Assembly (NCBI GenBank): GCA_000405605.1
Contig: ASPA01000003.1
Coordinates: forward strand, 1 to 44,174
Reading direction: 5' to 3'
Source: Atribacteria bacterium SCGC AAA255-G05
GTDB taxonomy: Bacteria; Atribacterota; Phoenicimicrobiia; Phoenicimicrobiales; Phoenicimicrobiaceae
DNA: 44,174 nt
Shown: positions 16,896 through 25,999 of the stretch, piece after piece
Layout: every line of letters begins with the position of its first letter
Numbering within the stretch: the stretch's first letter is position 1
The notes under the pieces: model-generated
What the model was told of the DNA's origin: nothing
What the model saw: the letters and a program-made list of their open reading frames with translations, nothing else
The model's database searches: none
Translations under genes and position numbers: made by a program

Positions 16896-17723
16896 TTATT
16901 TTTTGGGAGAAAGTTTCTGGTGAGCTTGTTTTACCACTTCTTCAACAATTTGAGGGAAATTATTTATCTTATCTTTTCCAGAATATTTTACTAAATAGAT
17001 GAGATATTCTATATTACCGGAAGTTTTTTTTAAAGGAGAAAAAGTTAAACCTTGAATACTAAAACCCATTTTTTGCGCTTTATCGCCAACTCTCTCAATT
17101 ACCATCTGATGAACTTCTGCCTTCTTTACTATCCCGCCCTTTTGAATGAACTCCCGTCCCGCTTCGAACTGTGGTTTGATTAAAGCCACCACTTCTCCTT
17201 TTTCCTTAATTAAATTATACACCGATGGCAGGACTTTATCTAATGAAATAAAGGAGACATCTATGGTAGCTAATTCAAAAAGGTCATCAAATTTATCTGC
17301 AGTAAGATATCTTATATTGGTTCTGTCTATAACTACGACTCGGCTATCTTTTTGCAGTTTCCAGGCTAACTGTCCGTAGCCTACATCTACACAATACACT
17401 TTTTCAGCTCCGGATTTTAAAAGGCAATCGGTAAAACCCCCTGTAGATGCACCAACATCTATTACTCTCTTTCCTTTGACCAAAATGTTAAACTCTTTTA
17501 TAGCTTTCTCTAATTTTTCACCACCCCTGCTTACATAAACAGTATCTTTCTTTATTACTGAAATATTACTATCGAATTTAACTATTCGTCCTGCTTTATT
17601 AAATTTTTCTCCATCAACTAAAACTTCTCCAGCCATTATCGCACTTTTAGCTTTTTCTCTGGTGGGGAAAAATCCCTTTTCAACCAGTAATATATCTAAG
17701 CGTTCTTTCGTTAATTTTTTCAA
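16896..17723 (-). CDS. tlyA: TlyA family rRNA 2'-O-methyltransferase
   Basis: A 275-residue protein with an N-terminal S4 RNA-binding domain (LDILLVEKGFF...AGEVLVDGE) and an FtsJ/RrmJ-type methyltransferase with the SAM motif VIDVGASTGGFTDCLL. TlyA enzymes methylate ribose in 16S and/or 23S rRNA; they were earlier called hemolysins. It starts with TTG, with AGAGGTGA about 11 bases upstream. It opens the tlyA-nuclease-nadK operon and lies after a 260-base spacer filled with degenerate repeats. Confidence 0.93.
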   Translation of the reverse strand: MKKLTKERLDILLVEKGFFPTREKAKSAIMAGEVLVDGEKFNKAGRIVKFDSNISVIKKDTVYVSRGGEKLEKAIKEFNILVKGKRVIDVGASTGGFTDCLLKSGAEKVYCVDVGYGQLAWKLQKDSRVVVIDRTNIRYLTADKFDDLFELATIDVSFISLDKVLPSVYNLIKEKGEVVALIKPQFEAGREFIQKGGIVKKAEVHQMVIERVGDKAQKMGFSIQGLTFSPLKKTSGNIEYLIYLVKYSGKDKINNFPQIVEEVVKQAHQKLSPKK

Positions 17724-17747
17724 ATCTATAAATTCACCTCTTAAATT

Positions 17748-17920
17748 AGTCGTTAGTGAATAGTGAATAGCCGTTAGTATTAAATACGAGTTTTTAGTTA
17801 GCAGTTCTCGGTTCTCGGTGAGCAGGGGTAAATTACATACACCTGTCCTTACTGATGCCTGGTTAACTAATCATTAACCGGCAAACTGGCTAACCAGGTA
17901 ACCGGATAACTAATACTTAA
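17748..17920. repeat. Intergenic cluster of several short-word repeat types
   Basis: The spacer holds GTTAGTGAATAGTGAATAG (about 17753), GTTCTCGGTTCTCGG (about 17803), CTGGTTAACTAATCATTAAC and then CTGGCTAACCAGGTAACCGG (17860-17915). These are diverged copies of the words near 972, 1050 and 15344. No gene is seen. Confidence 0.65.
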
Positions 17921-17983
17921 GAAATGCGAGATACTGATTAGTGATTACGGAAAAAGGAAGTTCCCATACAATCAAATTATAAA

Positions 17984-18451
17984 TTAAATTACCGCGCATA
18001 ATATCCAGGCCATTACAATTCCTATAAAGGCTCCTACTATAACTTCAAAAGGAGTATGCCCAACTAATTCTTTAAAACGCTTGTCTTTTAATTTTATTTC
18101 TTTAAAAAATTCTAAAATAATTTTATTTAATACTTTAGCTTGTTCTCCCGTCTCTCTCCTCACTCCGGCTGCATCGGCCATAATAATAAAAGCTATGACA
18201 GAAGCTAAAGCAAACAAAGGAGAATCCCAGCCTTCTTTTAAACCAATGGTAGTAGCTACACACACAGAAAGAGAGGAATGAGTACTGGGCATCCCTCCTG
18301 CTCCAATAAATCTCCTAATATCCCATTTTTTTTCGGTAATATAAAATATTATTAGCTTTAAACTCTGATTTAAAACCCAGGTTATAAATGCAATTATTAC
18401 GATCTTATTTCTAAAAATTAAAGATAAATCACCAATGTTAATCTTTGTCAC
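17984..18451 (-). CDS. Divergent PAP2 family membrane protein (DUF212/YuiD-like)
   Basis: This 155-residue protein has about four hydrophobic segments and the DUF212 signatures GGMPSTHSSLSV, ADAAGVRRETGEQAKVLN and LVGHTPFEVIVGAFIG. These resemble the acid phosphatase/vanadium haloperoxidase triad (His in STHS, Arg in GVRR, His in GHTP). The family presumably acts on a lipid phosphate, but the substrate is unknown. It starts with GTG after AGGAAG and lies 25 bases after the GerMN gene, probably in the same operon. Confidence 0.88.
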   Translation of the reverse strand: MTKINIGDLSLIFRNKIVIIAFITWVLNQSLKLIIFYITEKKWDIRRFIGAGGMPSTHSSLSVCVATTIGLKEGWDSPLFALASVIAFIIMADAAGVRRETGEQAKVLNKIILEFFKEIKLKDKRFKELVGHTPFEVIVGAFIGIVMAWILCAVI

Positions 18452-18476
18452 TTCCTATTTTTCTATATTAACCATT

Positions 18477-19109
18477 TTAGTTTTCCGGTTTAATCCAATT
18501 CTCGTCTCTAATTAAAGGCATACTGATATCTATATGTCCGACTAAACTCTCCTTCTCATTTCCCTCTACCAATATCCGAACACCTCTAATTGGAGTAATT
18601 TCAGTTAAAGTATTAACTATAGAATAGACGGTCATTAACTCACCACTGCTTCCTCCGGGATGATTTTTAAATATTTCCTCAGACAGGTCTATATAGACAA
18701 TATCATCAGCAATATATACTTCATTGACTTGAGTTTCTTTGGGAATTGTTGGATAAAGACTGGAATTTTCCGGACCTTTTATCAGCTCAATAACTACCTG
18801 TCTGGCCAAAGAAGGGGTTTGTGGTATTTTTCTTTTTTCAGGAACTAAGTACATCGCTTGAGAATCAGAGAAGTAAAGGTTAACTTCGACCATCTCTTCT
18901 GTCGGCACAGGTTGAACTTCTTTTATTTCTTCTTCTTTGTAAGGAACTTCCTTGGTAACAACAGGTTTTTCCTTGTATCTTTCCCAGACAGGAACAATAA
19001 ACTTATTAAATATGGTATAGCTAAAAAATAGAATTAGCACAAATGCTAATAATGTAAAAATAATTTTTAGATTATTTTTTTTCTTCTTTGACTTTCTGTT
19101 TTTCGCCAT
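18477..19109 (-). CDS. GerMN domain protein, membrane-anchored
   Basis: This 210-residue protein has a basic N-terminus, one transmembrane segment (about residues 14-36), a charged linker rich in K, E and P, and a GerMN domain (VNLYFSDSQAMYLVPEKRKI onward, ending IRGVRILVEGN). GerMN domains occur in the germination protein GerM and in lipoproteins near cell wall amidases. Here it directly follows an amidase gene (11-base gap), which suggests work on the outside of the membrane in peptidoglycan processing. Sporulation itself cannot be concluded from this domain. Confidence 0.85.
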   Translation of the reverse strand: MAKNRKSKKKKNNLKIIFTLLAFVLILFFSYTIFNKFIVPVWERYKEKPVVTKEVPYKEEEIKEVQPVPTEEMVEVNLYFSDSQAMYLVPEKRKIPQTPSLARQVVIELIKGPENSSLYPTIPKETQVNEVYIADDIVYIDLSEEIFKNHPGGSSGELMTVYSIVNTLTEITPIRGVRILVEGNEKESLVGHIDISMPLIRDENWIKPEN

Positions 19110-19120
19110 AATGATTAATC

Positions 19121-20629
19121 CTATACGCCATTATCAGGGGTATTTTCTATATAATATTTTATTGCTTCGAACAGGGCTTGAGCAGCATTTTCTCTAAACT
19201 TATTAGTTTTTAGTAACCCTTCCTCTTTAGGATTGGAAAGAAAAGCTACCTCTGCAATAACTGCTACCATATTCACTCCTTTTAATACAACAAAAGGAGC
19301 TTGTTTTATTCCCCTGTCTTCTAATTTTAGATACTCTACTAATTTTTTTTGGATAATATCAGCAAAATCAAAACTGTAGTTGATGTTAGCGCTCTCTTCC
19401 AGGTCAGCGATGATCTTAGCTAAATCTGTATCTAACTCCGGGTGTGCCCTGCTAGCTCTATTTTCTCTATCTGCTACATCTCTGGCAGAAGCACCCATAT
19501 ATTTGGAACTTAACACGAAGGTCTCTATTCCTTGAGCAGTGGGACGATGATTTAAAACCGAATTAGCATGTAAACTTACAAATATAAAACCATTTTTCTG
19601 GTTAGCGAAATTTGTTCTATCTTCCAGATAAACAAATTCATCTTTACTTCTGGTTAAATAAGTGGGAATACCGACCCCTTTTAACAATTTCTCTAAATAA
19701 AGAGCGATTCCCAAAGTTACATCTTTTTCTTTTAAGCCGGTAGGTCCGATCGCTCCCGGGTCTTTCCCTCCATGCCCGGGATCAATAATTACTACTCTCT
19801 TGCCGGTTATCTCAGGTCCGGGAGCAGGTATTTCTTCGGGCTTTGCGGGAGGAGTTTCAGAAATAGCTGCCTGCTCACCTGATTTGAATATATCAATCAC
19901 CACCCTATCGGGTTCAATAAGGCTGAAAAGATCATATCTGGCTTCCTGATAAAGGTCAAATACAACTCTAGTAATTTCCTCATTAAATTGAGCTGTCCTT
20001 ACTGTTTTTACTACCCCATCATCTATCTTTATCTGTTTGGAGGTATCTTCTAATTTTACAATAGAACCCATTATATCGATAAAAATTCTATCCGGATTTA
20101 TTAACTTATCTGCTCTAAATTCTGTCTTTTCAGATAAATCTATCACTACCCTGGTCTTATCGGGATGAGAATAACTTCTAACTTCTAACAGATAAGGCCT
20201 TATGGTATTAATAAATAAAGTTTTAGCCTGATTGTCCCATTTAATATCTACTTCGGCAATAATTTTAATCACTTCCAGGGGAATCATTACCCGATTATCG
20301 ATAATTCTGGCTGGCATTTCTAACGGGATTACCTGTTCGTCTATCTCCAAGGAAGGGTCATCAATTACTAAGCGGGCTGTACGGTTATTAATATTTATAG
20401 TCATTAACTTTAAAGCTGGAAACCAGGTAATTCTTCCACCTAAAGTTTCTACTACATTACGAGCTGAAATAAATAATCGGTCATTTTCAATAACTGAAGG
20501 AACAACTGTTTCGAGAGGTTGGTTATCTAATAATATCTTTATTTCTGAAGATTGAGCTAAAGTTGGAAAAGGGCTAAATAAAATCGCAAATAAGGCTGTT
20601 ATTAAAATTATCCGGAGTATCTTTTTCAT
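19121..20629 (-). CDS. N-acetylmuramoyl-L-alanine amidase (AmiC type)
   Basis: This 502-residue protein has an N-terminal signal peptide (LRIILITALFAILFSPFPTL), a copper-amine-oxidase-like domain (about 30-130, VPSVIENDRLFISARNVVE), an AMIN domain (about 148-240) and a C-terminal amidase_3 domain. The zinc and catalytic residues appear in IDPGHGGKDPGAIG, FVSLHANS and VAEVAFLSNPKEE. It would cleave peptide stems from peptidoglycan outside the cell. It lies between a permease gene (10-base gap) and the GerMN gene (11-base gap), in one operon. Confidence 0.94.
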   Translation of the reverse strand: MKKILRIILITALFAILFSPFPTLAQSSEIKILLDNQPLETVVPSVIENDRLFISARNVVETLGGRITWFPALKLMTININNRTARLVIDDPSLEIDEQVIPLEMPARIIDNRVMIPLEVIKIIAEVDIKWDNQAKTLFINTIRPYLLEVRSYSHPDKTRVVIDLSEKTEFRADKLINPDRIFIDIMGSIVKLEDTSKQIKIDDGVVKTVRTAQFNEEITRVVFDLYQEARYDLFSLIEPDRVVIDIFKSGEQAAISETPPAKPEEIPAPGPEITGKRVVIIDPGHGGKDPGAIGPTGLKEKDVTLGIALYLEKLLKGVGIPTYLTRSKDEFVYLEDRTNFANQKNGFIFVSLHANSVLNHRPTAQGIETFVLSSKYMGASARDVADRENRASRAHPELDTDLAKIIADLEESANINYSFDFADIIQKKLVEYLKLEDRGIKQAPFVVLKGVNMVAVIAEVAFLSNPKEEGLLKTNKFRENAAQALFEAIKYYIENTPDNGV

Positions 20630-20639
20630 ATAACTTATT

Positions 20640-21674
20640 CTATACCTCCTGCACTAAATATCTGGTTGCTAAAACTTTTAAAATAGCTGCCAAAGGAACA
20701 GCCACCAATACTCCCAATATTCCTAATAACTGACCGCAAATCAACATCGATAAGATTACTGTTAAAGGATGTAAACCTAATCCCTGTCCCAAGATTTTAG
20801 GATTAAGATATATCGCCTCAAGCTGATTAACTAAAACAAATAAAACTACAATCATCAGCAATACCCACCAGGGGCTGCCCAGGGCAAAAATTAAAGTCAG
20901 AACAACTCCCACAATGGGTCCTAAATAGGGAATAAAATTAAAAATTCCACTAACAATCCCGATAATCAAGGCAAATTTTAAATTTAAAAAGTACAATCCT
21001 ACGCCAATTAAGGACCCTACACAAAAGCATACTATTATTCGGCCGCGAATAAAACCACTGACAATATGATCTATTTCCTCCAGCACATCTATAAATTCCT
21101 TTTTATTTTTCTTTAATACGAATTTATACAAATTTTCTTTAAATTTAAACATATCTCTCATTAGATAAAATAAGATCAAAGGGATAATAACTATACCGAA
21201 AGTAATGCTGGAAACTATATTTGACAAATAAATAATAATGCTTTGGGAAAAACCTAATACACTCTTCTGTAGTCCTGATAAATTTTCTTTGAGTAAAATC
21301 TCTACATCAGCCGGATCAATAAATTTTGATAGTTGTGGTTTTATTGATAAAATTAGATTTTGGTAATTTTCAATAAATTTAGGAATCTCTTTATATAAAA
21401 TGTTTAGTTGATTAATTAAACTGGGGATTAGAAAAAATATAATTAGGATTAATAAGGTAATTATTATCCCAAAGACAAAAATAATAGCCAATACTTTCGG
21501 GGCTTTTTTACTAAGAAGAAATTTATATAAAGGGTCGAAGAAATAAGCTAACATCAAAGCAAAACTGAAATAAATGAATAACCACTTCAGCTTGCTTAAT
21601 ACATAAAATAGAATAACAATACCAATGGACGCGCTGATAATAAAATTTAATCTTTTATCTTTTACAAATTCCAT
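20640..21674 (-). CDS. AI-2E family transporter (PerM/YdiK type)
   Basis: This 344-residue membrane protein has about eight hydrophobic segments. It carries the family's late signature: NFIPYLGPIVGVVLTLIFAL and VLVNQLEAIYLNPKILGQGL, followed by LHPLTVILSMLICGQLLG. Members are proposed exporters of signals or ions; the cargo is not predictable. The hydrophilic N-terminal loop is short. It begins the operon that continues with the amidase and GerMN genes, 66 bases after glnS on the same strand. Confidence 0.88.
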   Translation of the reverse strand: MEFVKDKRLNFIISASIGIVILFYVLSKLKWLFIYFSFALMLAYFFDPLYKFLLSKKAPKVLAIIFVFGIIITLLILIIFFLIPSLINQLNILYKEIPKFIENYQNLILSIKPQLSKFIDPADVEILLKENLSGLQKSVLGFSQSIIIYLSNIVSSITFGIVIIPLILFYLMRDMFKFKENLYKFVLKKNKKEFIDVLEEIDHIVSGFIRGRIIVCFCVGSLIGVGLYFLNLKFALIIGIVSGIFNFIPYLGPIVGVVLTLIFALGSPWWVLLMIVVLFVLVNQLEAIYLNPKILGQGLGLHPLTVILSMLICGQLLGILGVLVAVPLAAILKVLATRYLVQEV

Positions 21675-21739
21675 AAAATATTTTTCCGCCTAAAAACAAC
21701 TTTTTACTTATCTATTTATAACAGATTAACTCATATTAT

Positions 21740-23443
21740 TCAATTTTTTTCGGCCTTAAGTATTCTATCCCAGGTATCCCTTAAAGATACAATTCGGTTA
21801 AACACTAACTTATCCGATGTCGAATCAGGGTCCACGCAAAAGTAACCTTTCCGCATGAACTGGTATCTGTTTCCGGAAGCCGCTCCCGCCAAACTGGGTT
21901 CCACTAAACAATCATCCAGCACCTCCAGGGAGTTTGGCTTAATTTGCTTTATAAAATCTTCCCCTTCCTCCTGCTCTTCCACTCCCTCGTTCTGGTCCAG
22001 CAGAAGATAGTCATATAAGCGCACCTCTGCTTTTAAAGCATGGTCTGCGGAAACCCAATGTAAAGTTCCTTTTACTTTACGTTTAGCACCCGGCATACCG
22101 CTTTTGCTTTCCAGGTCGTAGGTACAGTGTATTTCTTTTATCTCTCCCGTTTTTTCATCCCGAACAAATTCTTCGCATCTGATAATATAAGCATTTTTTA
22201 ATCTGACTTCGCGACCGGGAGCCAGGCGAAAATATTTCTTTGGCGGGTCTTCACAAAAGTCTTCCCGTTCGATGTAAAGAATCCTGGAAAAAGGTACCTT
22301 ACGATTCCCGGCAGTAGAATCCTCAGGATTATTTTCTGATTCCATCTCCTCCACCATATCATGAGGATAATTATCGATAACCAGCCTTAAAGGCTTTAGT
22401 ACTGCCATAACCCTGGGAGCTTTTATATTTAAATCCTCACGGATACAGTATTCCAAAAAGCGGATATCTACTACACTATTAGTTTTGGCTACTCCGATAC
22501 GATCGCAAAAGTTTCGGATAGCCTCCGAGGTGTAGCCCCTACGCCGCAGACCGGCTATAGTCGGTATCCGGGGGTCATCCCACCCGGTAACATAGCCTTC
22601 CTCCACCAATCTCCGAAGTCTCCGTTTACTCATTACCGTATTAGTTAAATTAAGACGGGCAAATTCGATTTGCTGGGGTAAATCTAGAAGATTCAAGGCA
22701 TTTAGAACCCAATCATACAAAGGGCGATGGTCTTCGAACTCCAGGGTGCAGACGGAATGAGTAATTTTTTCATAATAATCCTCAAGAGGATGGGCATAGT
22801 CGTACATAGGATAAATACACCATTTATCTCCCGTCCGGTGATGAGTTGCCTTTAAAATACGGTAAAGAACGGGATCTCTCATGTTCAGATTAGGTGAAGA
22901 CATATCAATTTTAGCCCGTAATACCCGGGAACCATCAGGAAATTCACCAGCCCGCATACGTCGAAACAGATCCAGATTCTCTTCCACAGAACGGTTGCAA
23001 TATGGACTTTCTCTTCCTGGTTCCTTGAAACTTCCGCGGTACTTCCTGGTTTCTTCGGGGCTCAGGTCACACACATAAGCCTTACCTGCTTTAATTAGAC
23101 TAACGGCGTAATCATACATCTTTTCAAAATAGTCGGAAGCATAAAAAAGCCTGCCCTCCCAGTCAAATCCCAGCCAGCGAACATCGTTGATTATGGAATC
23201 GATATATTCCACATCTTCCTTGCTGGGGTTTGTATCGTCAAAGCGGAGATTACATAGGCCGCCATTTTGTGCGGCTAAACCGAAATTCAAGCAGATAGAC
23301 TTGGCATGACCGATGTGCAGGTATCCATTAGGTTCCGGAGGAAACCGAAGATGAACCCTTCCATTATGTTTATTCGTTTTTTTATCCTGGTTAATGATCT
23401 CTTGAATAAAATTAACCGTCGCCTTAAACTCTCCGTCATCCAT
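21740..23443 (-). CDS. glnS: Glutamine--tRNA ligase
   Basis: This 567-residue class I enzyme has the HIGH-type motif (RFPPEPNGYLHIGHAKS) and a KMSKS-type motif (NTVMSKRRL). It also has the GlnRS-specific C-terminal anticodon-binding beta barrels and the ending FNRIVSLRDTW. It charges tRNA-Gln directly, so the organism does not rely only on the GatCAB route. The base composition is a little more G+C-rich than the neighbours, and many clostridia lack glnS, so transfer is possible. GGGGA precedes the ATG. Confidence 0.96.
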   Translation of the reverse strand: MDDGEFKATVNFIQEIINQDKKTNKHNGRVHLRFPPEPNGYLHIGHAKSICLNFGLAAQNGGLCNLRFDDTNPSKEDVEYIDSIINDVRWLGFDWEGRLFYASDYFEKMYDYAVSLIKAGKAYVCDLSPEETRKYRGSFKEPGRESPYCNRSVEENLDLFRRMRAGEFPDGSRVLRAKIDMSSPNLNMRDPVLYRILKATHHRTGDKWCIYPMYDYAHPLEDYYEKITHSVCTLEFEDHRPLYDWVLNALNLLDLPQQIEFARLNLTNTVMSKRRLRRLVEEGYVTGWDDPRIPTIAGLRRRGYTSEAIRNFCDRIGVAKTNSVVDIRFLEYCIREDLNIKAPRVMAVLKPLRLVIDNYPHDMVEEMESENNPEDSTAGNRKVPFSRILYIEREDFCEDPPKKYFRLAPGREVRLKNAYIIRCEEFVRDEKTGEIKEIHCTYDLESKSGMPGAKRKVKGTLHWVSADHALKAEVRLYDYLLLDQNEGVEEQEEGEDFIKQIKPNSLEVLDDCLVEPSLAGAASGNRYQFMRKGYFCVDPDSTSDKLVFNRIVSLRDTWDRILKAEKN

Positions 23444-23590
23444 AAATCAGTCCCCTTAATTTTATTTTATATTATACTTTTTAATATTGCCTTATCGATG
23501 TCCATTATTTATTAATATTACTACATTTGCTCCCAAAAATCCAACTTTGTTACCACTTAGCATCGCGTGAAGAAAAACTGGGGAAAAATA

Positions 23591-23640
23591 GATAATCCTC
23601 TAATTCTATATATATTTATCCCCTTATGTTTAACTAAAAA
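23591..23640. repeat. 50-bp dispersed repeat, copy A
   Basis: GATAATCCTCTAATTC followed by a TATATATATTTATC stretch and TTTAACTAAAAA. The same order recurs at 27606-27654 at roughly 80% identity. It lies 58 bases from the intron's 3' end. Confidence 0.55.
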
Positions 23641-23698
23641 TCTATTATATCTTTAAGGGTAACAAAGACCATCTAGTTAAGCACTCCTTAAATCCCAT

Positions 23699-25634
23699 GT
23701 TTTCACGGTAGGACAGCCAGTCACCCGACTGCCCCCGCACAGATCCCAGCGTGCGGAATTACCGCACTGGGCTCTTCAGAAATACTCGCTTCCGTAAAAG
23801 TAAAACTAATAAGATTTAAACTGATAAGAAAATTCTGTAATTCTAGGTTTCTCAATATGATAAAATTTTGCAATCTGGTCAAATATACTATAGCAGAAAC
23901 TACGTTTCTGACTACGACGATTCAACCACTTATACAAGATTTTCATCGCTTGGCGGAAAAATTCTTGCAAACTGGCAAAATTACCGATAACCCCATAATA
24001 GTTGTAATATCCTCTTAGTTTAGCATTAAGCAGTTTAAAGATTCTCCTGAGACGAAGATTTCTGCATTTACGACACCAAAGAGCAAACTTTTGCAAGCTT
24101 GCTAGTAATTTCTTCCTTGAAGTTTTCAGTTTAATCATATCCTTACCTTTGCGGCTGGTACCCCAACGGAATTCGAAACCTAAAAACTCAAAGTAATTAG
24201 TCCCTTTCTCAAACCGACTGAATCTTATAACTCTAGTCTTATCAGGCGATAGAGAAAGACCGAACTTATTAAGCCTTTTAATTAGTGCCATGTAGAATTC
24301 CTCTGTATCATCATAGAAACGAAAGGCACAAATAAAGTCGTCAGCATACCTACATAGATAGGCTTCCCCCTTACAGTTAGGTTTCACCTTCTTTTGAAAC
24401 CAGAGGTCAAGTACATAATGTAAGTAGATATTAGCCAGTATCGGACTTACTATCCCCCCTTGTGGTGTCCCGGTTACCGGGTGCAATACTTTACCATCGG
24501 TGGAGAGTATTCCTGCTTTTAACCATTTGTTAATTAGATGGATAAATGGTTTATCATCAATCCTTTCTTCTAACATCTTGATTAACCACCGGTGGTTGAT
24601 ATGGTCAAAGAATCCTCGTAAATCCGCGTCCAGTATGTACCCATAACTTCCTCTTGCCAGAGTAGCGGATAGGTCTTTTACTGCATCTTTTGCTCCAATG
24701 GCGGGACGATATCCGTAACTGCAGATAAGAAAATCTTGTTCATATATCGCCTCAAGTATTCTGGCTACTGCCTTTTGTATCAGTTTGTCACCTAGGGTAG
24801 GTATACCTAAAGAACGGTACTTGCCCTTTCCTTTGGGGATGTCCACCCTCCTTACCAGTTTTGCCCGATACCGTTTCTCTTTCAGGCTTGTAACTAATCC
24901 CTGGATATTGGTGAGCAGATTTGCCTCAAATTCTTTGGTAGATATCTTATCTACTCCTGAGGCTGCCTTGTTGTTCAGGTATTTCCAAGAATCCAGTAGA
25001 TTCTCTTCATTTAAAAACCGATAGAGATCACGGAATCGATACTTCTTATTCAGTTTTCCCTTCTTTGCTATTCCCTGCAGTGAGGTTTGCATTTGTTCCT
25101 CCAGTCCTGCTTGCCCGGCAAATGTTTCCTTTGCAGGCTACGTATTCTGTCAGCCCCTTCCTCTATTTGATAGAGTATTATGAGCTGATCCGACTCCCTA
25201 TATGCCATCAGTCATCCTCTCTTTTCATCGGGTAGACTTACCTTTTGTTAAGGAGCTTATAGGGTCTCCCAAGTTCTTTATATCTCTCTACAGACATGCC
25301 ATGTGCCAAGACCCCGACAGACCCTCTTAGAATCTCACCATTTGCGATTCTTTTGTATAGGCTTCCGTTGCGAAAACGACGTCGCCATCTGCATTAATTT
25401 TTATTTACGAGGCTGTATAATTCACTTCAGGAAGTACGGTCTTCCCTATGGCCTATCTGTTTCCCTGTGTACGCTTCATCTAATGGTTACCCATTTTGAT
25501 GCAACACTCGATATGGGTGGTTGGCTAGACCTTACCCAACAAGGACTTTCACCCTGCAAGAAATATAGAGCTTCTTGGCGCTCTTCCGCTAAAAATTACC
25601 GGATTATTGGGCATTAACAACCATCTCCTGTCAC
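23699..25634 (-). mobile_element. Group II intron with encoded maturase
   Basis: Domain V is a 33-base hairpin (GAGCCCAGTGCGG and CCGCACGCTGGGATC around TAATT) at 23742-23774. It is followed by a domain VI hairpin with a bulged A in CCTACCG, and the 3' end is near 23699 (ending AC). The 5' end is placed near 25634 at GTGAC; this differs slightly from GTGYG, so that end is tentative. About 540 bases of domain I-IV structure precede the maturase frame. The intron sits 9 bases after the stop of the methyltransferase-like gene and removes no clear coding exon. Confidence 0.85.
23806..25092 (-). CDS. Group II intron reverse transcriptase/maturase
   Basis: This 428-residue protein has reverse transcriptase motifs throughout: LGIPTLGDKLIQKAV, the acidic GYILDADLRGFFDHI, TPQGGIVSPILANIYL, and the catalytic RYADDFICAF. 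These are followed by the X/maturase region with YYNYYGVIGN. No HNH endonuclease domain is visible at the C-terminus. It splices its own intron and copies it into DNA target sites. All catalytic residues are intact, so the element may still be active. Confidence 0.96.
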   Translation of the reverse strand: MQTSLQGIAKKGKLNKKYRFRDLYRFLNEENLLDSWKYLNNKAASGVDKISTKEFEANLLTNIQGLVTSLKEKRYRAKLVRRVDIPKGKGKYRSLGIPTLGDKLIQKAVARILEAIYEQDFLICSYGYRPAIGAKDAVKDLSATLARGSYGYILDADLRGFFDHINHRWLIKMLEERIDDKPFIHLINKWLKAGILSTDGKVLHPVTGTPQGGIVSPILANIYLHYVLDLWFQKKVKPNCKGEAYLCRYADDFICAFRFYDDTEEFYMALIKRLNKFGLSLSPDKTRVIRFSRFEKGTNYFEFLGFEFRWGTSRKGKDMIKLKTSRKKLLASLQKFALWCRKCRNLRLRRIFKLLNAKLRGYYNYYGVIGNFASLQEFFRQAMKILYKWLNRRSQKRSFCYSIFDQIAKFYHIEKPRITEFSYQFKSY

Positions 25635-25643
25635 ATTCTAATT

Positions 25644-25958
25644 TTAAGGTGTTTTCCCATAAATTACTTTCATATCAGGACGTTCAGTACAGTAGTAATG
25701 AACCCAAACATAAACGTGGTTAAATAATGCAATTATCAAAGCTGCTTTCGAGAGTAAAAGTAACCCGGGTAAATAGAGAATCAGGAGACCATAGACATAC
25801 ATCCCATTGTCCGTGTAACGAAAAATACCTCCTTTCACATAGGGTTCGTTATAGTTTTTATCAAAATGGTCGATCCCGTAAGCTCTTTTAATAGTAAAGT
25901 ATCGTATTACAGAATAGAAAAGATAAATGACAACCGGAGCGATTAATACCGCTAACAT
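25644..25958 (-). CDS. Methyltransferase-like membrane protein, N-terminally truncated (PEMT/ICMT type)
   Basis: This frame has 104 residues from its first ATG. It shows two or three hydrophobic segments and a C-terminal part (GGIFRYTDNGMYVYG and HYYCTERPDM) that resembles the conserved end of phospholipid/isoprenylcysteine methyltransferases (PEMT/ICMT). Those proteins are about 150-220 residues, so the first helices are missing. The same frame stays open upstream for about 20 codons inside the aldolase stop region but has no start codon or good ribosome site there. It may be a remnant left by a rearrangement. Confidence 0.5.
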   Translation of the reverse strand: MLAVLIAPVVIYLFYSVIRYFTIKRAYGIDHFDKNYNEPYVKGGIFRYTDNGMYVYGLLILYLPGLLLLSKAALIIALFNHVYVWVHYYCTERPDMKVIYGKTP

Positions 25959-25999
25959 CCCTTTTTCATCTGGTGTTTTATGACGTTTTAGTTTTATTG

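Noticed and set aside
25303..25617. 104-residue plus-strand frame in the intron
   Set aside because: It lies in the structured RNA part of the group II intron on the opposite strand.
25980..25997. 16-base identity with the IS630 end (ATAAAACTAAAACGTC) inside the aldolase/methyltransferase junction
   Set aside because: A match of this length in AT-rich DNA of 44 kb is not unlikely and flanking bases do not match.
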